64,000 bases of DNA from Candidatus Iainarchaeum sp. Lineage in GTDB: Archaea > Iainarchaeota > Iainarchaeia > Iainarchaeales > UBA10219. Under the pieces are notes generated by a model, which worked only from the letters and a program-made list of their open reading frames with translations, was not told where the DNA came from and did not search any database. Shown here one piece after another: positions 8,437-15,142 of the stretch (its first letter is position 1; every line of letters begins with the position of its first letter). The position numbers and the translations under genes are program-made. Location of the stretch: contig JAGVWE010000003.1 of assembly GCA_018304425.1 (NCBI GenBank), forward strand, positions 62,001 to 126,000, read 5' to 3'.

Positions 8437-8502
8437 TTTTTAAAGCCGCAAGCCAAGGAGAAACGAATAAATACTTCGTGCGAGACAATATTAGTGGTTT
8501 GA

Positions 8503-9078
8503 ATGAAGTACTGGGCCTTGGTTTCGTTGCTGGTGCTGGCCGTTGTCTTGGCTGGCTGCACCTCAGGCACGGGCCAAGCCATTAGCGCGCCGCTGCTGCC
8601 TGACCGGGAGAACCGCACCTCGGTCTTTGTCATGGAAGACCTTGTCATGTACGGTTTTGGCAGCAAGAAACTGGAGGTAAACAGCGAGGGCCTCAAGATA
8701 CTGCCCCAGTATGGAAAGCTGTTGGCCGGCGTCAGAGCCCAGTTCAAAGCAGCCAGGGACGGGGAAGCCGATACCTCGGGGAAAGCCGATAAGTCGGGTC
8801 ACAAGTACACGGTGCACTTTTACTGCGACCGCTGCTATCTTGGACTCAACATGGCGTCCGACATTCGGGTCAGAATATACCCGCCATCCGTTAAGAAGGG
8901 AGAGAAGGCGACCGGAGAGGCCGGGGTCTGGTCGCTGCCCTACGCAAATCCCTGCGGGGAAAAAACCAAGATAAGGGCCGTATTGGAATTTGAGGACCTC
9001 AATACCAAGAAAATCACGGAACTCGAGTCCAAGGAAGTCGAATTCATTGTCCGGGGCTCGGGCACCTGCACTAAATAG
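8503..9078 (+). CDS. Lipoprotein, paralogue of the next gene
   Basis: 191 residues with a signal peptide and lipobox VVLAGC followed by TSGTGQA. The mature part looks beta-rich and has a short CDRC motif and two further cysteines. No family recognised. A TATA-like AATAAATAC at about 8468-8476 lies 28 bases upstream of the ATG, so the message is probably leaderless. The signal peptide and SGTGQA linker are nearly the same as in the next gene and the bodies share length and layout, indicating a tandem duplication that has diverged. Confidence 0.7.
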   Translation: MKYWALVSLLVLAVVLAGCTSGTGQAISAPLLPDRENRTSVFVMEDLVMYGFGSKKLEVNSEGLKILPQYGKLLAGVRAQFKAARDGEADTSGKADKSGHKYTVHFYCDRCYLGLNMASDIRVRIYPPSVKKGEKATGEAGVWSLPYANPCGEKTKIRAVLEFEDLNTKKITELESKEVEFIVRGSGTCTK

Positions 9079-9090
9079 GGAGAATGACAA

Positions 9091-9642
9091 ATGCAAAAAC
9101 CAATCCTCGTTTTAGTTCTTGTTCTCGCCGTTGTCTTGGCGGGTTGCGCTTCTGGCACGGGCCAAGCCTATAGCGCGGATGATTTGCCAAGCGGAAAGAA
9201 TGCCGCCGTCCAGTTGAGCGACAAAATCACGGTCAGTTACATTGACACCAAAAACCCCGATTACAAGCCCTGGAACCCCGAAAAGTTCAGGGTTGAGGTG
9301 CCGGTGGGCGGCAGCCTCCTGAAATACGGGGCCTACAGCGACGTCGACATTGATGCGAAGATTGTGGATGATAAACGGATGGACGAAGACCACCAGTACT
9401 GGATTCGGTTCAAGGTTGAGGGCTCGGGCATCACGCTGACGAACAGCAAGCCCTTTGAGGAGTTCCGGGTTAAGAAGTCCGTCCGGGGCACGAACATCAA
9501 GGGCAGCGTCTACTCGAATTTGATGGACTGCGGAAAACCCGGCACTATCGTGGTTCAACTCATCTTCAGGAACCCGAAGAAAGGCCATGAAGTGGTGCTA
9601 AAGGAAATCCGCAGCGGAACCTATTACGGTAGCAACTGCTAG
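9091..9642 (+). CDS. Lipoprotein, paralogue of the preceding gene
   Basis: 183 residues with signal peptide, lipobox VVLAGC and the same SGTGQA linker as its neighbour. The mature domain is predicted mostly beta with two cysteines near the C-terminus (MDCGKPG and the final Cys). A ribosome-binding site AGGGAG sits 12 bases before the ATG, and only 12 bases separate it from the previous stop, so it is translated from the shared transcript. Function unknown. Confidence 0.7.
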   Translation: MQKPILVLVLVLAVVLAGCASGTGQAYSADDLPSGKNAAVQLSDKITVSYIDTKNPDYKPWNPEKFRVEVPVGGSLLKYGAYSDVDIDAKIVDDKRMDEDHQYWIRFKVEGSGITLTNSKPFEEFRVKKSVRGTNIKGSVYSNLMDCGKPGTIVVQLIFRNPKKGHEVVLKEIRSGTYYGSNC

Positions 9643-9682
9643 AACGCAGGCGCCCTATTCCACTCTCGTGCCCGGGCTTTCT

Positions 9683-10357
9683 TCACTCTCTTTCACGGCC
9701 TTCTTTGAGGTAGGGCAGCAGCGCGCCCTTGGCTTCGGCTTCCTGGATGAGTTTTTTCGCGAACTCCATGCGTTGCAGGCACCCGGCCAGGGCCAAAACC
9801 GCGATGAGGCCGAGGGCCAACTGCATGGGCTTGAAGCCCGCAAGGGAGGGGACGAAGGCAGATGCCAGGAGGCCCAGCAGGAACACGAGCAGCCGCTCCG
9901 CGTGCTCGCCGATGCCTGGCCAGTCGCGGTTGTCGGTTACAATCACCAGGCCTGCGCGGGGCTTGGCGTAGCTGGCGATGAACGACAGGCCGATGGCCAG
10001 CGCGGTCTCGAGGGGAAACCGGGGGGCAAAGGCCGCGTAGAGGAACAGCTCGACAAATTTGTCCATCAAGGCGTCGAAGTAGTTGCCGAAAGGCGAGCGC
10101 TTGTTCAAGAGTTTTGCCACGCTGCCGTCAATCAAGTCCATGGAGGCCGCCAGCACGGCGAAGAAGAAGGCCAACAGATACCGGCCTTGGAAGACGAAGG
10201 CAGCCGCAACTAAGGCGAAGACCACGCCCAACAGCGAAACCTGGTTGGGGGAGATTCCAAGGGCGGCAAAGGGTTTGGCTAACGCAGTGCAAATCCCGCG
10301 CACCCGGTTGCGTGTAGCCTGGCCCAGCATGCCCATCAGCCTTCCTTGTGCCCGCAA
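9683..10357 (-). CDS. CDP-alcohol phosphatidyltransferase
   Basis: A 224-residue integral membrane enzyme that would join a CDP-activated lipid to an alcohol head group. The diagnostic motif is complete in spacing: D74, D77-G78, A81, G91, D95 and D99, with Lys82 where Arg is commonest. About six hydrophobic helices. In archaea such enzymes make archaetidyl-inositol, -serine or -glycerol phosphates; which one cannot be told. Last gene of a run metK-ybaK-HAD-this gene; its 5' end overlaps the HAD gene by 22 bases. A Met at residue 10 is an alternative start. Confidence 0.88.
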   Translation of the reverse strand: MRAQGRLMGMLGQATRNRVRGICTALAKPFAALGISPNQVSLLGVVFALVAAAFVFQGRYLLAFFFAVLAASMDLIDGSVAKLLNKRSPFGNYFDALMDKFVELFLYAAFAPRFPLETALAIGLSFIASYAKPRAGLVIVTDNRDWPGIGEHAERLLVFLLGLLASAFVPSLAGFKPMQLALGLIAVLALAGCLQRMEFAKKLIQEAEAKGALLPYLKEGRERE

Positions 10358-10947
10358 ACCCTTTTAAGGTCTGCTTTCAGTTGTTCCGGGGAATGAAAGT
10401 AAACCACTTGGAAGCCCAGCAGGGTTGCGGCCAAGACATTGTACCAGGAATCGTCGACGAAGAGGGTTTCATCCGCCCTTGCGCCCACGGCCTTCAAGGC
10501 GGCTTCAAAGGCGGCGGGAAAGGGTTTCATGGCCTTTATTTCGTTGGAGAAAACCAGGGCATCGAAGCCGGCATAGCGCTTGAGCATGCGGTTGGTTGCA
10601 ACCTGGTAGTCCGAGGTGTTGGTCAGCAGCACGCATTTCACGCCGTTCCGCCGGAGGCCCGCCACCGCATCCAGCACGCCGTAGAATGGTTTGTTGGCTT
10701 TGTAGGGCGCGGTCAGCAGCTTCTCGAATTCCCCACGGGTCAGGGGAGCCCTGCCGTTGTCGAGCACGCGCGACCAGAACGAAAAGGAATCCATTTTTCC
10801 CGTCAGGTGCGCGCAGTTGTGCAGGCAGTAGCGGAAGAAGAACAGGGACAGGGGCACGCCTCGGGCCCTTGCCGCCGCCTGGAAGGTTTGGAAGTCGTTG
10901 TTCTCAATCACGACGCCGTTGAAGTCCAGGATGGCTGCTTTAATCAC
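10336..10947 (-). CDS. HAD-superfamily hydrolase with altered motif I
   Basis: 203 residues with the haloacid-dehalogenase fold: motif I DFNGVV (nucleophile D8), motif II LLTNTS, a lysine in IKAMKPF, and motif III FVDDSW. The second motif-I residue, usually the general acid Asp, is Asn10. Some HAD phosphatases tolerate a non-Asp here, so it may still be active. It overlaps YbaK by four bases and the phosphatidyltransferase by 22, so it belongs to that operon; a phosphatase acting on a lipid-phosphate intermediate is possible but is inference. Confidence 0.85.
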   Translation of the reverse strand: MIKAAILDFNGVVIENNDFQTFQAAARARGVPLSLFFFRYCLHNCAHLTGKMDSFSFWSRVLDNGRAPLTRGEFEKLLTAPYKANKPFYGVLDAVAGLRRNGVKCVLLTNTSDYQVATNRMLKRYAGFDALVFSNEIKAMKPFPAAFEAALKAVGARADETLFVDDSWYNVLAATLLGFQVVYFHSPEQLKADLKRVCGHKEG

Positions 10948-11405
10948 TCGCTCACGTCCTCGACGGAGGCCTCGAAGGCGTACTCCAGCAACTCGGCAGG
11001 CGTTATTTCGAGGAGGTGCGCGTCATCGCCGCCCCCGGCGTAAACCTTTTCCTTTGCCATGAGCTTCTGGTCAACCAGGGTTTTCACGCCGTACACGCTG
11101 ATGGGCGGAACGCCCCCGACTTCGTAGCCCGTCATTTCAAGGACCTGCTTGGGGTTGGCGAGTTGCAAAGCGGGGCCAAGGCCCATGGCTTTCGCGACCT
11201 TGGCCGGGCTGACCTTGTCGTCTCCCAGCAGCACCACCAGGACTGCCTGGCTGCGGTCGTAGACGAATACAATGGTTTTGGCGATGTCGTTGACGTTAAC
11301 CCCCAGCACATGGGCGGCTGCCTTGCAGTTGGGCACCTTGTCCACGCACTCGATGAGCTTGGCCTTCAAGCCGTTGGCTTCGATGAATTCGTCGAGCATA
11401 GGCAA
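10944..11405 (-). CDS. YbaK/ProX-type aminoacyl-tRNA deacylase
   Basis: 153 residues, matching single-domain YbaK/EbsC proteins that hydrolyse mischarged tRNA (Cys-tRNA-Pro, Ala-tRNA-Pro). The conserved lysine sits in IAKTIVF, and the GGVPPI and YAGGG loops that line the substrate pocket are present. It ends in an ATGA overlap with the HAD gene and starts 34 bases after metK ends, so it is probably in the metK transcript. Confidence 0.88.
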   Translation of the reverse strand: MPMLDEFIEANGLKAKLIECVDKVPNCKAAAHVLGVNVNDIAKTIVFVYDRSQAVLVVLLGDDKVSPAKVAKAMGLGPALQLANPKQVLEMTGYEVGGVPPISVYGVKTLVDQKLMAKEKVYAGGGDDAHLLEITPAELLEYAFEASVEDVSE

Positions 11406-11439
11406 GAAAACGGGAAAAAAAGGTTAAAAAGCCAAGGCT

Positions 11440-12615
11440 TTAGGCCCTGGCTTTGACCGCTGCGCACTCCCGCTTCAGGAGTTCGGCCTTGTCCGTGCGC
11501 TCCCAGGTGAAGTCCGGGTCGTCTCGTCCAAAGTGCCCGTAGGCGGAGGTCTTGGCGTAAATCGGGCGCCGCAGGTTCAGGGCCTTTATCATGGCTGCAG
11601 GCCGGAAGTCGAAGTGCTTGAGGACCGCGTTGTACAAGGCCTTTTTGTCGACTTTCTCGGTGCCGAAGGTGTCTACCATGACGCTGATGGGCTTTGCCCC
11701 GCCGATGGCATAGGAAAGCTGTATCTCGCACTTGTCGGCGAGGCCTGCGGCAACCACGTTCTTGGCCGCGTAGCGCGCCATGTAGGCTCCGGACTTGTCC
11801 ACCTTGGACGGGTCCTTACCGGAGAATGCCCCGCCGCCGTGGTTGCCGATGCCGCCATAGGTGTCGACGATTATTTTCCGGCCCGTGCAGCCGGCGTCCG
11901 CAACGGGCCCGCCGAGAACGAACCGGCCCGTGTTGTTGATGAAGTACTTCGTGTCCGCGTCCGCCAACGCGCCGCAAACCGGCTGGATGACTTCGCGCTT
12001 GATGTCTACCCTGAGCTTGTCCAGGGAAACATCGGGGTCGTGTTGCGCGGCGATGACCACGGCTTCCACGCGCTTGGGCTTCCCGTTCGCGTACTCGATG
12101 GTCACCTGGCTCTTGCCGTCCGGCCTGAGGTAAGTGAGCACGCCTTTCTTGCGGACTTCGGCCAGCTTGTGGCAGAGCCGGTGGGCCAGCAGGATGGGCA
12201 GGGGCATCAGCTCCGGGGTCTCGTTGGTCGCGTAGCCGGACATCATGCCCTGGTCGCCCGCTCCGACTTCCTTGTCACCGCTCGCGTCCACGCCCAACGC
12301 TATGTCGGGGCTCTGCTTGTTGATGGAAGTCAGCACGCCGACGCTCTGCGCGTCGAAACCGTACTCGGGCTTGGTGTAGCCGACTTCGCGGAGGACGTTG
12401 CGCACGATTTGCTGCACGTCAACGTAGGTCCGGGTCGTAATCTCGCCCGTGACCAAGATGAAGCCGTTGCCGGCCATGGTCTCGCAGCCGACCCGTGCCA
12501 GGGGATCGTCCTTGTAAATGGCGTCCAGGATCGAGTCGCTGATGCGGTCGCATACCTTGTCCGGGTGCCCTTCCGTTACTGCCTCCGACGTGAACAAAAA
12601 GTCTCCGTTGCGCAT
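11440..12615 (-). CDS. metK: S-adenosylmethionine synthetase, bacterial type
   Basis: 391 residues. Makes S-adenosylmethionine from methionine and ATP. Bacterial MetK landmarks are clear: [22 protein letters not shown] and [14 protein letters not shown]. Archaea normally use a different family with little sequence similarity, so this copy points to transfer from bacteria or a lineage-specific replacement. Start is ATG 12615 with a strong ribosome-binding site GGGAGGAA seven bases upstream, unlike the mostly leaderless neighbours. A TATA-like element lies at about 12663-12680. The HTH-CBS regulator diverges from it. Confidence 0.97.
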   Translation of the reverse strand: MRNGDFLFTSEAVTEGHPDKVCDRISDSILDAIYKDDPLARVGCETMAGNGFILVTGEITTRTYVDVQQIVRNVLREVGYTKPEYGFDAQSVGVLTSINKQSPDIALGVDASGDKEVGAGDQGMMSGYATNETPELMPLPILLAHRLCHKLAEVRKKGVLTYLRPDGKSQVTIEYANGKPKRVEAVVIAAQHDPDVSLDKLRVDIKREVIQPVCGALADADTKYFINNTGRFVLGGPVADAGCTGRKIIVDTYGGIGNHGGGAFSGKDPSKVDKSGAYMARYAAKNVVAAGLADKCEIQLSYAIGGAKPISVMVDTFGTEKVDKKALYNAVLKHFDFRPAAMIKALNLRRPIYAKTSAYGHFGRDDPDFTWERTDKAELLKRECAAVKARA

Positions 12616-12662
12616 GGTGTTTCCTCCCAAGAAAGAAGTATTCCCTGGATTAGATAGGGACC

Positions 12663-12712
12663 GGTTTATATTAATAATTTCCTGCTGTAATTATTCGCAT
12701 AAGAATAAATAG
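12663..12712. promoter_or_regulatory. Divergent promoter region, metK / HTH-CBS regulator
   Basis: Two separate A/T boxes: AAATTATTAATATAAACC on the minus strand (12663-12680) for metK, about 30 bases of leader before its start, and AATAAATAGG on the plus strand (12703-12712) for the regulator, about 32 bases before its ATG. A regulator binding between them could control both genes. Confidence 0.6.
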
Positions 12713-12743
12713 GGTTTTAAAGGGTTTGAGACAAGGGTATTTC

Positions 12744-13316
12744 ATGCTGCCGGAATTGGGCGACATCAAGTTCAGGCGCAAGCAGTTCGGCTTGACGCAG
12801 TCCGAGCTGGGCCACCGCGCCGGGGTCTCCCAGTCCCTCATCGCGAAAATCGAGGCCGGCAGCCTCGTGCCGAGCTATGAGAACGCCAAGAAATTGTTCG
12901 ACTTGCTGGACCAGCTGCACGAGGAAGTCAAGGTGAAGGCATCCGATCTGATGACGCACAAGGTGTTGAGCATCCCCAGCAACGCGAGCCTGGCGCGGGC
13001 CGCGAAGGCCATGAAGGAGAAGGGGGTGTCCCAGCTCCCGGTCATGGACAACGAAAAAATCGTGGGCACCCTTTCCGAGAAGGACATCCTGCAGCGCATC
13101 CATGACACGGATCACGCCATTGACCTGGGGCAGTTGACGGTTGCCGAGGTCATGGGCGAGCCGCTTCCCCTCATCCGGGAGGACACGACCTTCAGCCTTA
13201 TCTCCTCCCTGCTGGAACACTATCCGGCCGTGCTCATCGGAAAGAAAGGCAAAGCGGTTGGCATCATCTCCAAGTCCGACTTGCTGAAGGTCCTCCTTAA
13301 TAGAAAGAAGAAATAA
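12744..13316 (+). CDS. HTH-XRE / double-CBS transcription regulator
   Basis: 190 residues. An XRE-type helix-turn-helix fills the first 60 (LTQSELGHRAGVSQSLIAKI is the recognition region), followed by two CBS domains (about 65-120 and 130-185; motifs DLMTHKVLSI, GTLSEKDIL, AIGIISKSDLL-like). CBS pairs bind adenosine nucleotides, and some archaeal ones bind S-adenosylmethionine or methylthioadenosine. Position directly opposite metK suggests it could sense S-adenosylmethionine, which is inference. The ATG at 12744 is preferred over a TTG six codons upstream because it starts the HTH and lies 32 bases from the TATA box. Confidence 0.88.
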   Translation: MLPELGDIKFRRKQFGLTQSELGHRAGVSQSLIAKIEAGSLVPSYENAKKLFDLLDQLHEEVKVKASDLMTHKVLSIPSNASLARAAKAMKEKGVSQLPVMDNEKIVGTLSEKDILQRIHDTDHAIDLGQLTVAEVMGEPLPLIREDTTFSLISSLLEHYPAVLIGKKGKAVGIISKSDLLKVLLNRKKK

Positions 13317-13343
13317 TAGTAGGCAGGGGGCGCCGGAGCAAAG

Positions 13344-13394
13344 GTTTAAATACGTAAGCCGCACATAGTAATGTAGGTAGTAACTTTTTACTAC
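13344..13394 (+). promoter_or_regulatory. Promoter and palindromic operator of the Tyr-rich surface operon
   Basis: TATA box GTTTAAATAC (about 13344-13353) is followed by TAGTAA at 13366-13371, then the palindrome TAGTAA (13378-13383)-N4-TTACTA (13388-13393), extended to a perfect 7+7 with flanking G and C. The palindrome covers the expected transcription start. The same TAGTAA-N4-TTACTA occurs at the TrmB-type gene promoter (26769-26784). A leader of about 65 bases ends with a GGGAGGAGGGAG ribosome-binding site. Confidence 0.7.
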
Positions 13395-13441
13395 TAACGA
13401 GTGACAAAGGTTTCCACTCGGAAGGGAGGAGGGAGTATTGG

Positions 13442-13744
13442 ATGAATAAGGCAATGGCTTTGGCGTTGATTGCATTGTTTGCTTTGACCGCTTTGCCTAG
13501 CTTTGTCTCAGCCTATTATCCCTATGGGTATTATGGCGGCTACCGCCCCGGCGTTTATAACTACGGGGCACCGTATTATGGCTCGTACTATAACTACGCG
13601 CCAGGCTCGTACTACAACTACGCGCCATTCGTGTACAGCTACGCCTACTACAGGCCGGCCGTATACAACCGGTACTACGCCTACCCAATGGGTTACCCCT
13701 ATCAGTATGGGGGATGCGGCTGGGGTCCATGCGGGTATTGGTGA
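13442..13744 (+). CDS. Secreted tyrosine-rich low-complexity protein
   Basis: 100 residues: a 24-residue signal peptide ending FVSA, then 76 residues of which 28 are tyrosine, the rest mostly Gly, Pro, Ala and Asn. The unit SYYNYAP is repeated, and the tail GGCGWGPCGYW has two cysteines. No family recognised; composition is reminiscent of structural or adhesive matrix proteins, where Tyr allows stacking or cross-links, but that is analogy. First gene of an operon of exported proteins, behind a strong ribosome-binding site; the promoter carries the TAGTAA-N4-TTACTA operator. Confidence 0.75.
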   Translation: MNKAMALALIALFALTALPSFVSAYYPYGYYGGYRPGVYNYGAPYYGSYYNYAPGSYYNYAPFVYSYAYYRPAVYNRYYAYPMGYPYQYGGCGWGPCGYW

Positions 13745-13804
13745 AGGCAGTAACGGCATGAAGTCTTGCCGCCTAGCTTACAGCAGCGTTGAAAAGGGAA
13801 AAAC

Positions 13805-14332
13805 ATGCGGAAAACCATTTTACTGGCGGGAATGATGGTGCTTGCGTTTTTTGCAGGCAACGCCCTTGCCGCCCCGTTTTACTACTACGGCGAGCAACGG
13901 GCCACGCCTGACTACTTCAACAGCATCGACCCCTTGATCGGCTCGCCCTATTACCCGGAAACCGCCCGGACCTATAGCCTGCGCGGCTACTTCTTCCACC
14001 GCAACTACCCGGTGAGCGCGCTCTCCATGGCCTATGAGCCGCTACGCTCCGAGGAACGGTTTCCCTATGGCAACGTCTACTCGTATGACCCGTTCACGGG
14101 CCTGACCTATCTCACGGGCAGCAAAGGCTACCGGCCATTCGACTACCGCTACAACCAAGGCCTCGGCAGTGCCTGGAACGGCCAAGGCCTTTCGGGCCGA
14201 AGCGCCGGCCGAGACCCCTCGGGTCGAGGCCAGGGCTACCAGTACCTGGACGGCGTGGCCTATAAGCAGCCCGCGGCAGCCAGCCCGGGCTTTGACTTTG
14301 ACACGTATGCCAGAGGGGTAACCTACAGGTGA
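13805..14332 (+). CDS. Secreted Tyr/Gly-rich protein
   Basis: 175 residues with a signal peptide ending NALA, then a mature chain starting APFYYYGEQ and rich in Tyr, Gly, Arg and Ser. A Gly/Arg/Ser-rich patch lies near residues 120-140. No cysteine and no membrane anchor, so it should be released or held by the other cluster products. Sixty bases after the first gene; five bases before the next start. The TGA stop is part of the GGTGA ribosome-binding site of the next gene. No homologous family known to me. Confidence 0.7.
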   Translation: MRKTILLAGMMVLAFFAGNALAAPFYYYGEQRATPDYFNSIDPLIGSPYYPETARTYSLRGYFFHRNYPVSALSMAYEPLRSEERFPYGNVYSYDPFTGLTYLTGSKGYRPFDYRYNQGLGSAWNGQGLSGRSAGRDPSGRGQGYQYLDGVAYKQPAAASPGFDFDTYARGVTYR

Positions 14333-14336
14333 AAAC

Positions 14337-15137
14337 ATGAAAACCACTGCCTATCTTTTGGGAATAATCTTTTTGGCCTTGTTCGCGGCCAACGCGTTCG
14401 CGCAGGCCACGGTCCAACAGAACCCCATCGATTACACGTACTACGGTTACCCGACGGACTACCCCCTTAACTATATCCTGAAGAATAAGTTCCAGTTGTC
14501 GGGACCGGCCATGTTCGACTTCCGGTTCCTCTCACGGTACATCCCCAACGGAAAGCCGAACATCCTCGAAGAAGGCGTGTGCGTGGACGACGCCTGCTAC
14601 TGCAAGGTGAGATACGGCTTGCACGACAACACGAGTCACGTGCTGCCGCGCGACTACCAGATTTACATCACGCACCACAACAGCGCCAGCGACTACTCCG
14701 CGCCCAGGGGCTCACACAAGGGCTTGTACATGGACTGCGGGCAAAGCGTTTACCCTCCGAACCCCTATTATCCCGGGGAACGGAAGCCGCCCTACGTGCC
14801 CCAGGCTTACACGGCTGAAACCCTGGGCTCCAAGTACGGGACTCCGGTCAGCTGGAGCGTGGCCTATGACTACGCGAAGAACCTGCTCAAGCAACAGCCG
14901 CAGTCGGCCTACACCTACCAGCAGTTCTACGGCTATGGGAACACAAGCAACCCGCAGTTCAACCAGTACACGCGCCAGGGCGCCTACGACTGGGGGTATC
15001 CCATTAACACGACCTACAACCCCTACCAGACCGGAAGCTCTTACCAGGGGCCTACCAGCATTGGAGACCCCCTAGCGGGGGCAGGCGGCTATAGGACCAC
15101 CTACCGGCCGGGGTATACCTATCCCTACAATGGGTGA
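14337..15137 (+). CDS. Secreted Tyr-rich protein with a small cysteine motif
   Basis: 266 residues, signal peptide ending NAFA. A middle part with three clustered cysteines (EEGVCVDDACYCKVRYG) and one more (MDCGQS) looks folded; the flanks are Tyr, Pro, Gly and Asn rich (YTYYGYPTDYP, TYRPGYTYPYNG). No membrane anchor. Start ATG follows GGTGA, which overlaps the stop of the gene before, so translation is coupled. Function unknown; membership in the surface cluster is clear from spacing. Confidence 0.7.
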   Translation: MKTTAYLLGIIFLALFAANAFAQATVQQNPIDYTYYGYPTDYPLNYILKNKFQLSGPAMFDFRFLSRYIPNGKPNILEEGVCVDDACYCKVRYGLHDNTSHVLPRDYQIYITHHNSASDYSAPRGSHKGLYMDCGQSVYPPNPYYPGERKPPYVPQAYTAETLGSKYGTPVSWSVAYDYAKNLLKQQPQSAYTYQQFYGYGNTSNPQFNQYTRQGAYDWGYPINTTYNPYQTGSSYQGPTSIGDPLAGAGGYRTTYRPGYTYPYNG

Positions 15138-15142
15138 AAACC

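Noticed and set aside
10336-10947. HAD protein as a non-catalytic pseudoenzyme
   Set aside because: The motif I Asp nucleophile and motifs II-III are intact; Asn at the second position alone is not enough to call it inactive.
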